The translations under genes and the position numbers were made by a program. 64,000 nucleotides of DNA from Salinicola halimionae. GTDB lineage: Bacteria; Pseudomonadota; Gammaproteobacteria; Pseudomonadales; Halomonadaceae. This document shows positions 1 to 8,140 of this stretch, piece by piece (position 1 is the first letter of the stretch; every line of letters begins with the position of its first letter). The notes below the pieces were generated by a model, which worked only from the letters and a program-made list of their open reading frames with translations, made no database searches and had not been told where the DNA came from. The stretch lies in contig NZ_PZJQ01000004.1 in the NCBI RefSeq assembly GCF_003206065.1, forward strand, positions 432,864-496,863, written 5' to 3'.

Positions 1-551
<551 letters not shown>

Positions 552-589
552 GAGCGCTCTCGTCGAGAAGTGAGTGGACGCTCGTTAGC

Positions 590-615
590 GCCCTCATGAT
601 CCTCATCATGAGGGC
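590..615. terminator. Perfect hairpin downstream of the TPR gene
   Basis: Positions 590-600 (GCCCTCATGAT) pair perfectly with 605-615 around a four-base loop. It sits downstream of the minus-strand cassette ending at 699 and just before the luciferase-like gene. No clear T-run follows on the minus strand, so it may be a weak terminator or an mRNA 3'-end stabiliser. Confidence 0.45.
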
Positions 616-698
616 ACCTGAGATGAATGCAACCGATCCTTGCTGCCGAGCTTCACTTTGACTCTTAGCGTCACCGGATTTTCGGACGGAGTATACGT

Positions 699-1397
699 CT
701 AGATGTCTTTCAGCAGGGCCTGAATTTCCTGACGGCGCCCGGCATCGGCCGTCTCTCTGCCAAGACGCGGCGCGGCCGCCATAGCCTTGTCGAGTGCCTG
801 ACGGGCTTGCGCGTCATCGCCCTGATCGTGGAGAAAGTCAGCCCAGAAGTAGTTGCTATCGATACCGTCGGGGTTGACGCTCAAGCCTTTCTGCAGCAGC
901 TGTCGCGCCTTGTCGTCGTCACCGAAACTGATCGGCCAGCCGGGTACCTGATGATAGAGCGTGCCCAGGCTGGTATAGGCCGAACCGTTCAGCGTTTCGG
1001 GGTCGATCGATAGCGCCTGCTCGAACTCCGAGCGCGCGTCCTTCACCTGAGACAGGGCGCTCAGGCCGCCCTCGGCCCCGGCCTGGGAGCCTCGTATGAT
1101 CCCCGCCCAGGTATGCAGCTCGGCGCTTTTCGGTTGCGCTTTCAGCAATGCCAGAGCGCGTTGATAAAGCTGCTCGAAGGCATCGACACGCCGCGCTTCC
1201 GGTGTCTGATACTGAATATTGGCCCAGCGGCTTTGGAGTTCGTGCAGGCCTGCTGCGATCGCTGCTGTCGAGTCCGTGGTCGACGCCGTCGAGGATTCCG
1301 CCGCCAACGCCATGGAGCTGTCGGTTAGCGCGATGCCTGACGTTGTGGCGAGAACCATGGCGAAGGCCATTGCTTTAAGAGAAAGATGTGCTGTCAT
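699..1397 (-). CDS. Exported TPR-repeat protein, last gene of the oxygenase cassette
   Basis: This 232-residue protein starts with a signal peptide (hydrophobic stretch about residues 8-30, likely cleavage after ...SSMALA), so the mature form should be periplasmic. Residues 70-225 contain helical repeats with the TPR rhythm, including ALSIDPETLNG and the passage YHQVPGWPISFGDDDKARQL followed by KGLSVNPDGIDSNYFWADFL. The start at 1395-1397 was preferred to the longer frame because it follows CGGGAGATCACC and opens directly into the signal peptide. It lies 19 bp after the short-chain dehydrogenase and is probably co-transcribed with it. TPRs bind proteins, so a scaffold or partner role for the cassette product is an inference; no catalytic motif is visible. 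Confidence 0.75.
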   Translation of the reverse strand: MTAHLSLKAMAFAMVLATTSGIALTDSSMALAAESSTASTTDSTAAIAAGLHELQSRWANIQYQTPEARRVDAFEQLYQRALALLKAQPKSAELHTWAGIIRGSQAGAEGGLSALSQVKDARSEFEQALSIDPETLNGSAYTSLGTLYHQVPGWPISFGDDDKARQLLQKGLSVNPDGIDSNYFWADFLHDQGDDAQARQALDKAMAAAPRLGRETADAGRRQEIQALLKDI

Positions 1398-1416
1398 GGT
1401 GATCTCCCGTTTCGAC

Positions 1417-2211
1417 TCAAGGCGTGGAAGGGCGACGTGCATGCTGCTGAATCGTCGGCAGCTGTTTTTTGAGCGCGCGGTCGACGATGCCGGGCAGGAT
1501 GCCGTTCAACTTGACCAGCAGGCACTCCGGCCATCCAAGCTGTCGGTCGCGGGCTTGCTTCTCGATGCCGCGGACGACACTCGCGGCGACGTGCGCAGGT
1601 TCGTCCACATGATTACCCAGCGCGTTGTTGAGCGCGTCGGCGCGATCGCTGTTCATCCCCGTGCGGGTCGCGCGAGGGGAGATGTGCAGCACCTGAATCG
1701 GGGTGTCGGCCAGCTCACGGCGCAGCGCCTGGCTGAATCCGCGCAGGGCGAACTTGGTCGTGCAGTAGGCGGTGTAGCCGGGATGACCGATCGCACCGAA
1801 CGCAGAACCGAGATTGATGACCCAGGCGCTGTTCTCATGCAGCAGTCGGGGCAGCAGTGCCTGGGTGAGCAACAGGGTTGCCGTCACGTTGAGATCCACC
1901 ATCGATGAGATCACGGCAGGAGACTGCTCATCGAAGAGACCGAAGTGATTCAATCCGGCGGCGTTGATCAGCATATCGATGCGAACGTCTTCCGCGATGT
2001 CGACGATCCGCCGCCGGTCGCTGGTCTGCGTCAAATCGGCAGATAGCGCACGGATGCGCATGGGTGCCAGCGCCGTAAGCTCTTTCAGTACGCTTTCGTT
2101 ACGTCCCACGATCAGCAGCTGGGCGCCGCGTTCGGCCAGTAGCGCCACCAGCTCACGCCCGATGCCGCCACTGGCGCCAGTGATCAGAATGCGGCGATCA
2201 GACCAGCGCAT
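1417..2211 (-). CDS. Short-chain dehydrogenase/reductase of the oxygenase cassette
   Basis: A classical SDR of 264 residues. The NAD(P)-binding TGASGGIG is at residues 11-18, the structural NAAG at 83-86, and the catalytic set Ser136, Tyr149 and Lys153 (YCTTK) is intact, so it should be an active NAD(P)H-dependent oxidoreductase on a hydroxyl or carbonyl group. The C-terminal third contains a hydrophobic amphipathic stretch (LLVKLNGILPGIVDRALKKQ) that could touch membranes, as in SDRs acting on lipids. Its start overlaps the end of the upstream oxygenase gene by 14 bp, which implies translational coupling. The substrate is unknown; neighbours suggest an acyl-derived molecule. Confidence 0.85.
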   Translation of the reverse strand: MRWSDRRILITGASGGIGRELVALLAERGAQLLIVGRNESVLKELTALAPMRIRALSADLTQTSDRRRIVDIAEDVRIDMLINAAGLNHFGLFDEQSPAVISSMVDLNVTATLLLTQALLPRLLHENSAWVINLGSAFGAIGHPGYTAYCTTKFALRGFSQALRRELADTPIQVLHISPRATRTGMNSDRADALNNALGNHVDEPAHVAASVVRGIEKQARDRQLGWPECLLVKLNGILPGIVDRALKKQLPTIQQHARRPSTP

Positions 2212-2893
2212 GGCTCAAACCCTCATGGCTGACGGTGTCGTCGGCATCCCGCTGGAGATTGCGGAACATGGCACCGTAGAGTCGATAAACCATGTTGGCG
2301 GCATCGATCACGGCTTGCAGGTCGGCGGGATCGTCGAGCCGATTGATCTGCTCTTCGAAGAATGCCAGGTGTCCGATATCGAGACTGCCGTGGGATTCGA
2401 GGTAGCGAAAAGCGTTGGCTGGAAGTCCCGCGCCGTCGCGCATCTGCTCGGCGGCTTGTGTGGCAATGGCGGTACTGGTGCCTTCGAGGACGTGCACCAT
2501 GCCGAAGAAGCCGACCGGATTGTCGTGCTCGATCACATCGCGAATGAAGCGAACCATCAGTTCCGTGGCCGGCGCAGGCGTGGCAGCAACGACGGCTTCG
2601 GCATCGCCGCCCAGGGCACGGATGTCATCGAGGATCCATGCCTGATGGCCGTACTCTTCCTCGATATATTCGACCAGCGCGCCGCGCAGCCATTCGAGCC
2701 GCTCCGGCAGACGGGCACCACAGGCCATCATCAAGGGTACGGTCTGTTTGACGTGATGATAGGCCTGCCCCAGAAATGCCAGATAGATATCCCGAGTGAT
2801 GTTGCCTTCCAGTGCCCGCCGGATGACCGGCGTATCGAGCAGCCACTGACGATGGCTGGTCGTGGCTTCTTGCAATGTTTCATAATGCGTCAT
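2198..2893 (-). CDS. Heme-oxygenase-like metal (diiron-type) oxygenase/oxidase, TenA/PqqC-like fold
   Basis: This 231-residue all-helical protein belongs to the TenA/PqqC/heme-oxygenase-like superfamily. Its candidate metal ligands fit the HDO (heme-oxygenase-like diiron oxidase) pattern rather than thiaminase: E80-Y-G-H83 (ExxH), E137 in MVHVLEGTS, and H168-x3-D172-x2-H175 (HGSLDIGH). The last motif is the HDO signature known from SznF-type enzymes, and UndA-type enzymes use related ligands. Family members oxidise fatty acids or amino groups with O2. The start MTHYETLQ was chosen because it overlaps the stop of the ligase gene as ATGA; the longer frame upstream is only a shadow of the ligase. 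The reaction is not predictable, but an acyl substrate delivered by the adjacent ligase is plausible. Confidence 0.8.
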   Translation of the reverse strand: MTHYETLQEATTSHRQWLLDTPVIRRALEGNITRDIYLAFLGQAYHHVKQTVPLMMACGARLPERLEWLRGALVEYIEEEYGHQAWILDDIRALGGDAEAVVAATPAPATELMVRFIRDVIEHDNPVGFFGMVHVLEGTSTAIATQAAEQMRDGAGLPANAFRYLESHGSLDIGHLAFFEEQINRLDDPADLQAVIDAANMVYRLYGAMFRNLQRDADDTVSHEGLSHALV

Positions 2894-4386
2894 GACGTCG
2901 TCTCCTCGGACGAACGGCGGATGTCGGAAACATCTGCCGGGGAAGAAACCGGACTTTCCAGCCAGGTGGAATAATGCGCCGCGAGTACCTCGCGGCGCAG
3001 GCGGCCATTGGCGGTTGCCTGACCGTTTTGTGGCGTAAAGGGGACGCTGCGTTGCCACAGCGAGATGCGCGCGTAATCGGGTAACCGTGCATTGGCTCGC
3101 GTCACTGCATCTTCGATCTGGCGATCGTTGACCCAGTCTCCGCGAGGTACCAGCATGGCGCGGTTGCCGGGCTGCGCCTCGCCAGTGACCCAGGCCTGGG
3201 CAATGGCCGGCTCTGCCGTGAGTTCGGCTTCGACCCAGGCGGGATCGACATTACGTCCGTAGGCCGTGATGAAGACCTGACGTCGGCGTCCCTTGAGCGT
3301 CAGATTCTCTCCCGCCCATTCTCCGAGGTCGCCTGTGGGCCAGACATCGGGTGCCGGCGCGTCGTCGCCCAGGTAGCCCAGCATCACATTGCCGTGGACC
3401 AGCACTTCGCCATCGCTGGAGAGACTGATCCGCGCGTGAGGGAGAGGCCGCCCGACACTGCCGGGGCATCGTTCGCCGGGTCGATTGAGCGTAACCACGG
3501 AAGCGCACTCGGAAAGCCCGTAACCTTCGAAGACCGGCCAGCCTGCATTCTCCGCTCGCGTCAGTAGCGCTGGAGAGACGGCGGCGCCGCCCACGGCAAA
3601 GAAGCGACCGAAGTCGAGCGTCGTTTCGCCTTGCTGGGCCAGCAGCGCCGAAAGCAATTGCGGCACCAGGATCAGGCTGTCCGGCGCCTGGCGATTGATG
3701 GTTCGCCATCCGGCGGCGCCGTCGAAACCGCTCGCTCCCTTCCAGCCAATGGACGAAAGCGACGGCAGGCTGACGCTGGCACCGAGCCACAGCGGCGCAT
3801 AGATACCACCGATGTTTTCCAGCAGCGTCGCGAGAGGCAGCAGCGCCAGGTGTCGGCGCACGCCCACGCTATCGGCGACTTCCGCAAGACTTTCGGCAAC
3901 CGAGAGCTGGTTGTCGCTGCTCAGACACACGCCTTTGGGCGTGCCGCTGGTTCCCGAGGTGAACGTGATCTTGTGGGTGCCCTCCGGCAGTGCCGGTGGC
4001 GGAGAAGGTGCATTGCACCGCCAGAGCGCAGATTCACCGACGGATTCGAAATTCAACGCGGTTGCCAGTGACGCAGGGCCGACCAATGTCTCCACACCAG
4101 CCTGGCTAACCACGTGAGCCAACTGCGCGGAGGTAAAGAAACCGGGCAACGGTACACTGACGATGGCTTCCTGCATCATTGCCAGATCCCAGAGAGCCCA
4201 ATCGACCCCGTTATCGAGTGCCAATCCGACGCGGCGGCTGCCGAGTCGACGCAATTGCCCTGCACGGGATTCAATATGGTCCATCAGCTCGCCATAGCGG
4301 ATCGACAGGGTTTCATCCTCCAGAGCGACGCGGTTTGCAGCGGTCCTGCCCAAGGCCCGCAGGTGGTTCAGGAAGCGTTCACGCAT
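2890..4386 (-). CDS. AMP-dependent acyl ligase (ANL superfamily)
   Basis: This 498-residue protein has the ANL architecture: the ATP-binding loop ITFTSGTSGTPKGVCLSS (around residue 140-155), the adenine-site GYGLSECASVV, the hinge region PTGDLGEW...LKGRRRQVFITAYGRNV, and a short C-terminal domain. It resembles long-chain acyl-CoA or acyl-AMP ligases. One feature is odd: in the C-terminal motif FTPQNGQATANGRLRRE, the position of the lysine normally used for adenylation (NGK or LKLKR in relatives) appears to be arginine, near residue 462. Either adenylation is weaker or another lysine serves. It overlaps the upstream gene by 8 bp and the downstream gene by 4 bp, so it is the core of the operon. 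Substrate unknown; a fatty acid is the simplest guess. Confidence 0.85.
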   Translation of the reverse strand: MRERFLNHLRALGRTAANRVALEDETLSIRYGELMDHIESRAGQLRRLGSRRVGLALDNGVDWALWDLAMMQEAIVSVPLPGFFTSAQLAHVVSQAGVETLVGPASLATALNFESVGESALWRCNAPSPPPALPEGTHKITFTSGTSGTPKGVCLSSDNQLSVAESLAEVADSVGVRRHLALLPLATLLENIGGIYAPLWLGASVSLPSLSSIGWKGASGFDGAAGWRTINRQAPDSLILVPQLLSALLAQQGETTLDFGRFFAVGGAAVSPALLTRAENAGWPVFEGYGLSECASVVTLNRPGERCPGSVGRPLPHARISLSSDGEVLVHGNVMLGYLGDDAPAPDVWPTGDLGEWAGENLTLKGRRRQVFITAYGRNVDPAWVEAELTAEPAIAQAWVTGEAQPGNRAMLVPRGDWVNDRQIEDAVTRANARLPDYARISLWQRSVPFTPQNGQATANGRLRREVLAAHYSTWLESPVSSPADVSDIRRSSEETTS

Positions 4387-5023
4387 GATCGATATCCTTG
4401 AGGTGTGAGGCAGCGGCTGGCACGGTAGTCATGTTCTGCTCCAAGCCAAGTTCGAGACGTCGCCAGGCAGCGAGCAGGTCGCCACCCATGACCCAGGGCC
4501 GATGCAGGTAGTAATTACCCCAGCCGCTTTGGGCGGTACCCAGACATGCCGGGTTTGCATCCGCGAGACGGCGGACATCGAGGCCGAGACGTCGAAATCC
4601 GTTGCGGACGGTTGCCGTCGCGGTGAACGCCAGCCAGCGACACTCTTCAGCGACGAGCGAGGCAATCAGGGCCCGAATCAGCGGGACTGTCATGCCGGGG
4701 CGGCGGGCTGCCAGGTTGCCGATCTCCGCCAGCGTCGCGCGTTCGACCGGCTGATCCAGCACGACGGACAGGGCTCGCTCGATGGGTGTTTCCAAATAGC
4801 GCTCGAGAAAGAGAGGAGAGGCATCGGCCCGGCGGACACCGACCGCAGCCTGGAGTCGATCGCCTTCCCACAGGCCGTACAGACGCGGCGCAAAATGGGA
4901 AATCGAAGCGCCATGCTGCTGCCAATAGGTATCGGCGATAAAGTTTTCGAGCGTCGTGCGCTCCTGATCGTCCCTGCATTCACGCCAGATGATGTTTGTC
5001 GCCGAGGCAGATAACCCTGACAT
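4379..5023 (-). CDS. Thermostable hemolysin-family protein (GNAT-like acyltransferase fold)
   Basis: This 214-residue protein matches the family named after the Vibrio thermostable hemolysin (T_hemolysin). Recognisable marks are TLAEIGNLAARRPG, the helix that follows, WLAFTATATVRNGFRRLGLD, and the C-terminal GWGNYYLHRPWVMGGDL. The fold pattern is that of a GNAT or autoinducer-synthase-like N-acyltransferase, and there is no signal peptide or pore-like segment, so a cytoplasmic acyl-transfer role is more likely than haemolysis. It is the first gene of the cassette, preceded by GGAGAG six bases before the ATG, and it is divergent from the BCCT carrier. The acyl acceptor is unknown. Confidence 0.75.
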   Translation of the reverse strand: MSGLSASATNIIWRECRDDQERTTLENFIADTYWQQHGASISHFAPRLYGLWEGDRLQAAVGVRRADASPLFLERYLETPIERALSVVLDQPVERATLAEIGNLAARRPGMTVPLIRALIASLVAEECRWLAFTATATVRNGFRRLGLDVRRLADANPACLGTAQSGWGNYYLHRPWVMGGDLLAAWRRLELGLEQNMTTVPAAASHLKDIDHA

Positions 5024-5118
5024 CGATAGCTCTCCGCCAATATGGTGGACGCTAGATTGAGGGGGCGGGGCTTAACGAAGACTTATGGAGAGCGGATCCT
5101 CGCATGAGGTTTTGATGG

Positions 5119-5143
5119 CTGCGGGGCGTGGGAGCGCCCGCAG
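5119..5143. other. Dyad in the divergent gap before the BCCT gene
   Basis: CTGCGGG at 5119-5125 pairs with CCCGCAG at 5137-5143. A second weak dyad (CGTCGT 5154-5159 and ACGACG 5168-5173) flanks CTACACTA, which could be a -10-like element. These lie in the 184-bp divergent gap between the hemolysin-family gene and the BCCT carrier. Regulatory meaning is unproven. Confidence 0.25.
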
Positions 5144-5207
5144 AGAGTGAAGGCGTCGTCTACACTAACGACGTCAAAGAAAATCAGCACAATCAAAAGG
5201 GGACGAC

Positions 5208-6842
5208 ATGCCCAAATTCGGCAAGCAAGGCGTATTCATCGTCTCGGCGTTGGTGATAGTAGCGATCGTGGCCGTTGGCGCCATTTTCCCTACGGGATTC
5301 GGAAATATTGCCAATACGGCACTGGGTGCGACTACGCATTACTTCGGATGGTTTTATTTGATATCCGTGTTCGGATTCGTGATTTTTTTGGTGGGTTTGG
5401 CATTCAGCAAATACGGGAAAATTCGTCTGGGTCCGCAGGACAGCAAGCCGACTTATGGCTTCTTCTCCTGGGTAAGCATGCTGCTGGCGGCTGGGTTCGG
5501 CGTTGGTCTGGTGTTCTACGGCATGGCGGAACCGATGACACATTACATGACGCCACCCTATGGTGATGTGGCGCCGGAATCGGCTGAATCGGCGCGTTAT
5601 GCCATTCAGTACGCCTTTTTCAACTGGGGCATTCACCAGTGGGCGGCATTTTCGGTCGTCGGTCTGATCATTGCCTATTATCAGTTCCGCAAGGGACAGG
5701 CAGGCATGGTCTCCAACGTGCTGTCTTCGGTCACGGCGAAACGGCCGAAGCTGCGTCGCCTCGGGCCAGTGCTCGATATCTTTGCCGTCGTCGCCACCGT
5801 GATGGGCGTCGCGACGTCCATTGGTCTGGCGGTGTTGCAGATCAACGGCGGTCTGCACTCGGTATTCGACGTGCCCGAAAACATGATGTGGCAGTTCATC
5901 ATCATGGGGGCGATGTTCATCTGCTACATGCTTTCGGCGACGTCGGGGCTGGATAAAGGTATCAAGAACCTCTCCAATCTCAACCTGATCATCTGTTTCG
6001 CGCTGATGTTTTACATCTTGTTCACGGGACCGACCATCGCGATTCTCGAGACCATCACGCTGGGTATTGGCGATTACCTGCAGAATTTCATCGGGATGAG
6101 CTTGCGGATGTCTCCTTACGATGATAGCCAGTGGGCGTCCAACTGGACCATTTTCTACTGGGCCTGGGTCATCGCCTGGTCGCCGTTCGTGGGCACCTTC
6201 GTGGCACGAATTTCGCGTGGGCGTACCATCAAGCAGTATGTGTTCGGCGTGCTGGTCGTACCACCGCTGCTGGCTTGCCTGTGGATTGGTGTATTCGGTG
6301 GCGCTGCCATCCAGATGGAAATGAACAGTGACGCAGGTCTTGCTCAGGCGACGTCCGACAATATTACCTCGGCGCTATTTCAGATGTTCGATCTGATGCC
6401 GTTCTCGAATGTACTGTCGGTCGTTGCACTGTGTCTGATTTTCATTTTCCTGGTGACCTCGGCGGATTCCGCCACCTATATCGTGTCGCAGATGACCGAT
6501 AACGGCTCACTCAACCCACCGCTGATGAAGCGAATCATCTGGGGGGTACTGATCGCGGCGATCTGCCTGACGTTGTTGTCCGCTGGCGGCGAGAATGGTC
6601 TGAAAGGACTGCAGTCGGCCTCAGTGCTGGCAGCGTTGCCGTTCACGTTCATCCTTTACGGGATGATATTCGTGACCCTGAAAGAGTTGCGCGCCGATCG
6701 CAAGGCGATGTTGACCGCGCTGTATCGACGCCATAGTGATACGCCGGTGGGGGCCGATGCGTTCGAAGCCGAAGAGCTGGCGGGCGAAGACCGCTACCGT
6801 CGAGCGCCTGATGTCAAGAATCGTCGTATCAATCCGCGGTGA
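5208..6842 (+). CDS. BCCT-family betaine/carnitine/choline transporter
   Basis: A 544-residue integral membrane protein with about 12 hydrophobic segments. The BCCT hallmarks are clear: GFGVGLVFYGMAEPMTHYM in the substrate region, and WAWVIAWSPFVGTFVARI followed by SRGRTIKQYV. Family members import glycine betaine, choline, carnitine or related compounds with Na+ or H+, usually as an osmotic-stress response, which suits a halophile. It is closer in size to OpuD/BetP-type carriers without a long regulatory tail: the cytoplasmic C-terminus after the last segment is short and charged. The ATG follows AAAGGGGACGAC. It stands alone and is followed by a strong hairpin. Substrate choice cannot be fixed from sequence alone. 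Confidence 0.9.
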   Translation: MPKFGKQGVFIVSALVIVAIVAVGAIFPTGFGNIANTALGATTHYFGWFYLISVFGFVIFLVGLAFSKYGKIRLGPQDSKPTYGFFSWVSMLLAAGFGVGLVFYGMAEPMTHYMTPPYGDVAPESAESARYAIQYAFFNWGIHQWAAFSVVGLIIAYYQFRKGQAGMVSNVLSSVTAKRPKLRRLGPVLDIFAVVATVMGVATSIGLAVLQINGGLHSVFDVPENMMWQFIIMGAMFICYMLSATSGLDKGIKNLSNLNLIICFALMFYILFTGPTIAILETITLGIGDYLQNFIGMSLRMSPYDDSQWASNWTIFYWAWVIAWSPFVGTFVARISRGRTIKQYVFGVLVVPPLLACLWIGVFGGAAIQMEMNSDAGLAQATSDNITSALFQMFDLMPFSNVLSVVALCLIFIFLVTSADSATYIVSQMTDNGSLNPPLMKRIIWGVLIAAICLTLLSAGGENGLKGLQSASVLAALPFTFILYGMIFVTLKELRADRKAMLTALYRRHSDTPVGADAFEAEELAGEDRYRRAPDVKNRRINPR

Positions 6843-6861
6843 GCGAGAGCGTCACCTAAAG

Positions 6862-6894
6862 TACGGCCCCGGTCTTGGCAGGACCGGGGCCGTA
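6862..6894 (+). terminator. Hairpin terminator of the BCCT gene
   Basis: A perfect 13-bp stem (TACGGCCCCGGTC at 6862-6874 with 6882-6894) and a seven-base loop begin 19 bp after the BCCT stop codon. There is no long T-run, so termination may be partial. Confidence 0.6.
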
Positions 6895-7044
6895 TGCGTT
6901 AGTAGGTGCCGTCGCGAGCCGACTCACGATGAGAAGAGGGAGTACGGAAAAAATGGAGAAAATCCGAAAAGCCACTTAACTTGATACTTAATTTGAAAGG
7001 CGCGCCGCCGTTAAAGCGATCATGACCCATTGCGGAGCTTGCCC

Positions 7045-7218
7045 ATGCCCCCGGCCACCAGGCCTTCTCGCCAGACGCGTCACGGTGCCTCTCGGCGTGT
7101 CATCGCGCCTGTCGATTCCAGGATCGATCGATGTCTCAACCTGCTGGTCAGCCTATCCGTCATCACCGCGCTGATCGTTGGCAGCGTTGCACTGGTGGTG
7201 ACGCTACTCTTCAACTGA
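7045..7218 (+). CDS. Possible small single-span membrane protein
   Basis: A 57-residue frame beginning MPPATRPSRQTRHG. It has a basic, disordered N-terminal half and one strong membrane segment, LNLLVSLSVITALIVGSVAL, near the C-terminus. It is preceded by GCGGAG seven bases before the ATG. No family is recognised. Its gap has no better candidate, and the hydrophobic segment is not a mirror of another gene, so it may be real, but codon evidence is thin. The expected topology is N-terminus inside with a very short tail. Confidence 0.4.
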   Translation: MPPATRPSRQTRHGASRRVIAPVDSRIDRCLNLLVSLSVITALIVGSVALVVTLLFN

Positions 7219-7261
7219 TCCTCTCTTTCGAACACTGCCGCCGAAACGATTCTCTCGAGGG

Positions 7262-7939
7262 TCAGGCGCCGCTCTGACGCTGAGCCTGCAGTCGCTGCAT
7301 GGAGGCTACCAGGTCGTTGAATCGCTCGCCCTGCACCTGCACGTGCTGCTTGATCGCCGTCTCGGCGGCCTGGGCATCGCCGTGTTCCAACGCCGTCATG
7401 ATGGCTTCATGTTCGTCGAAGCTGTTGGCGAGGCGGCCGCGGGCATGCAGCTGCAGGCGCCGGTAGGGTTTCAGGATGGCGTGGAGGCGGGCCGCTTCCC
7501 CGGTCAGAAATTCGTTATGACTGGCTTGATAGATCAGGTGATGGAAGGTGCCGTTTTCGTAATAGTAGCCATCGGCATCGCCAGTGGCCATACACTCCCG
7601 GCAGGCATTCTGTGCACTGTGCAGAGCTGCCAGTTCCTCGGGGGTCACGCGTCTGGCCGCCAGGCGTGCGCACATTCCCTCCAGTTCCGCCATGACCTCG
7701 AAACGCTCGACCAGATCGGTCACGCTCAATTGGGCGACGAAAGTGCCGCGTTTAGGCAGGACGCGCACCATGCCCGATGCCGCCAGCTGCTGCAGCGCTT
7801 CACGAATCGGCGTACGCGAGCACTCGTACTCCCGCGCGAGTGCTTCCGGATCCAGTTTATCCCCCGGCGCGAAGTGGCCGTCGACGATGGCATCTTCGAG
7901 CAGGTCACGAAGCCGCTGGGCGTGCGGGGTGCGGGCCAT
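7262..7939 (-). CDS. GntR-family (FCD) regulator of malonate genes, MatR-like
   Basis: A 225-residue regulator. Residues 5-70 are the GntR winged helix (LEDAIVDGHFAPGDKL, then SRTPIREALQQLAASGMV) and residues 80-215 an all-helical FCD ligand domain, where HHLIYQ and the later HEAIM histidines can hold a metal or ligand. It is divergent from malonyl-CoA decarboxylase, and a perfect palindrome lies 44 bp in front of it. MatR, the known GntR regulator of mat operons in rhizobia, has the same position and binds an AT-rich palindrome, so repression of the malonate genes relieved by malonate is the likely role. The name matR is not asserted because the ligand is inferred from context. Confidence 0.85.
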   Translation of the reverse strand: MARTPHAQRLRDLLEDAIVDGHFAPGDKLDPEALAREYECSRTPIREALQQLAASGMVRVLPKRGTFVAQLSVTDLVERFEVMAELEGMCARLAARRVTPEELAALHSAQNACRECMATGDADGYYYENGTFHHLIYQASHNEFLTGEAARLHAILKPYRRLQLHARGRLANSFDEHEAIMTALEHGDAQAAETAIKQHVQVQGERFNDLVASMQRLQAQRQSGA

Positions 7940-7982
7940 ATTAGACTTTCTCCTAGGTTGACACCCGGAGGCCGGGGCGTGA

Positions 7983-7998
7983 CTGTTATATATAACAG
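7983..7998. promoter_or_regulatory. Palindromic operator candidate for the GntR regulator
   Basis: CTGTTATATATAACAG is a perfect 16-bp palindrome in the 201-bp gap between the divergent GntR gene and the malonate operon. GntR/FCD regulators bind such short AT-centred dyads. It is the only perfect long palindrome in the gap. Confidence 0.6.
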
Positions 7999-8140
7999 AG
8001 CGATGACATGTATGTTAACTGCCGGTTCAGGATCATTGGGTTCCGACGGTTCGCTGATCACCGTCCCGCTCCGCTCAACGCTCGCCTCTGCTATTTGACG
8101 CAGTAGTGCAAGCTTCAGCCACAGACCCGAGAGGGCCGGC

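Noticed and set aside
2894-3058. N-terminal extension of the oxygenase gene
   Set aside because: The 55 additional residues overlap the ligase gene and do not resemble the family.
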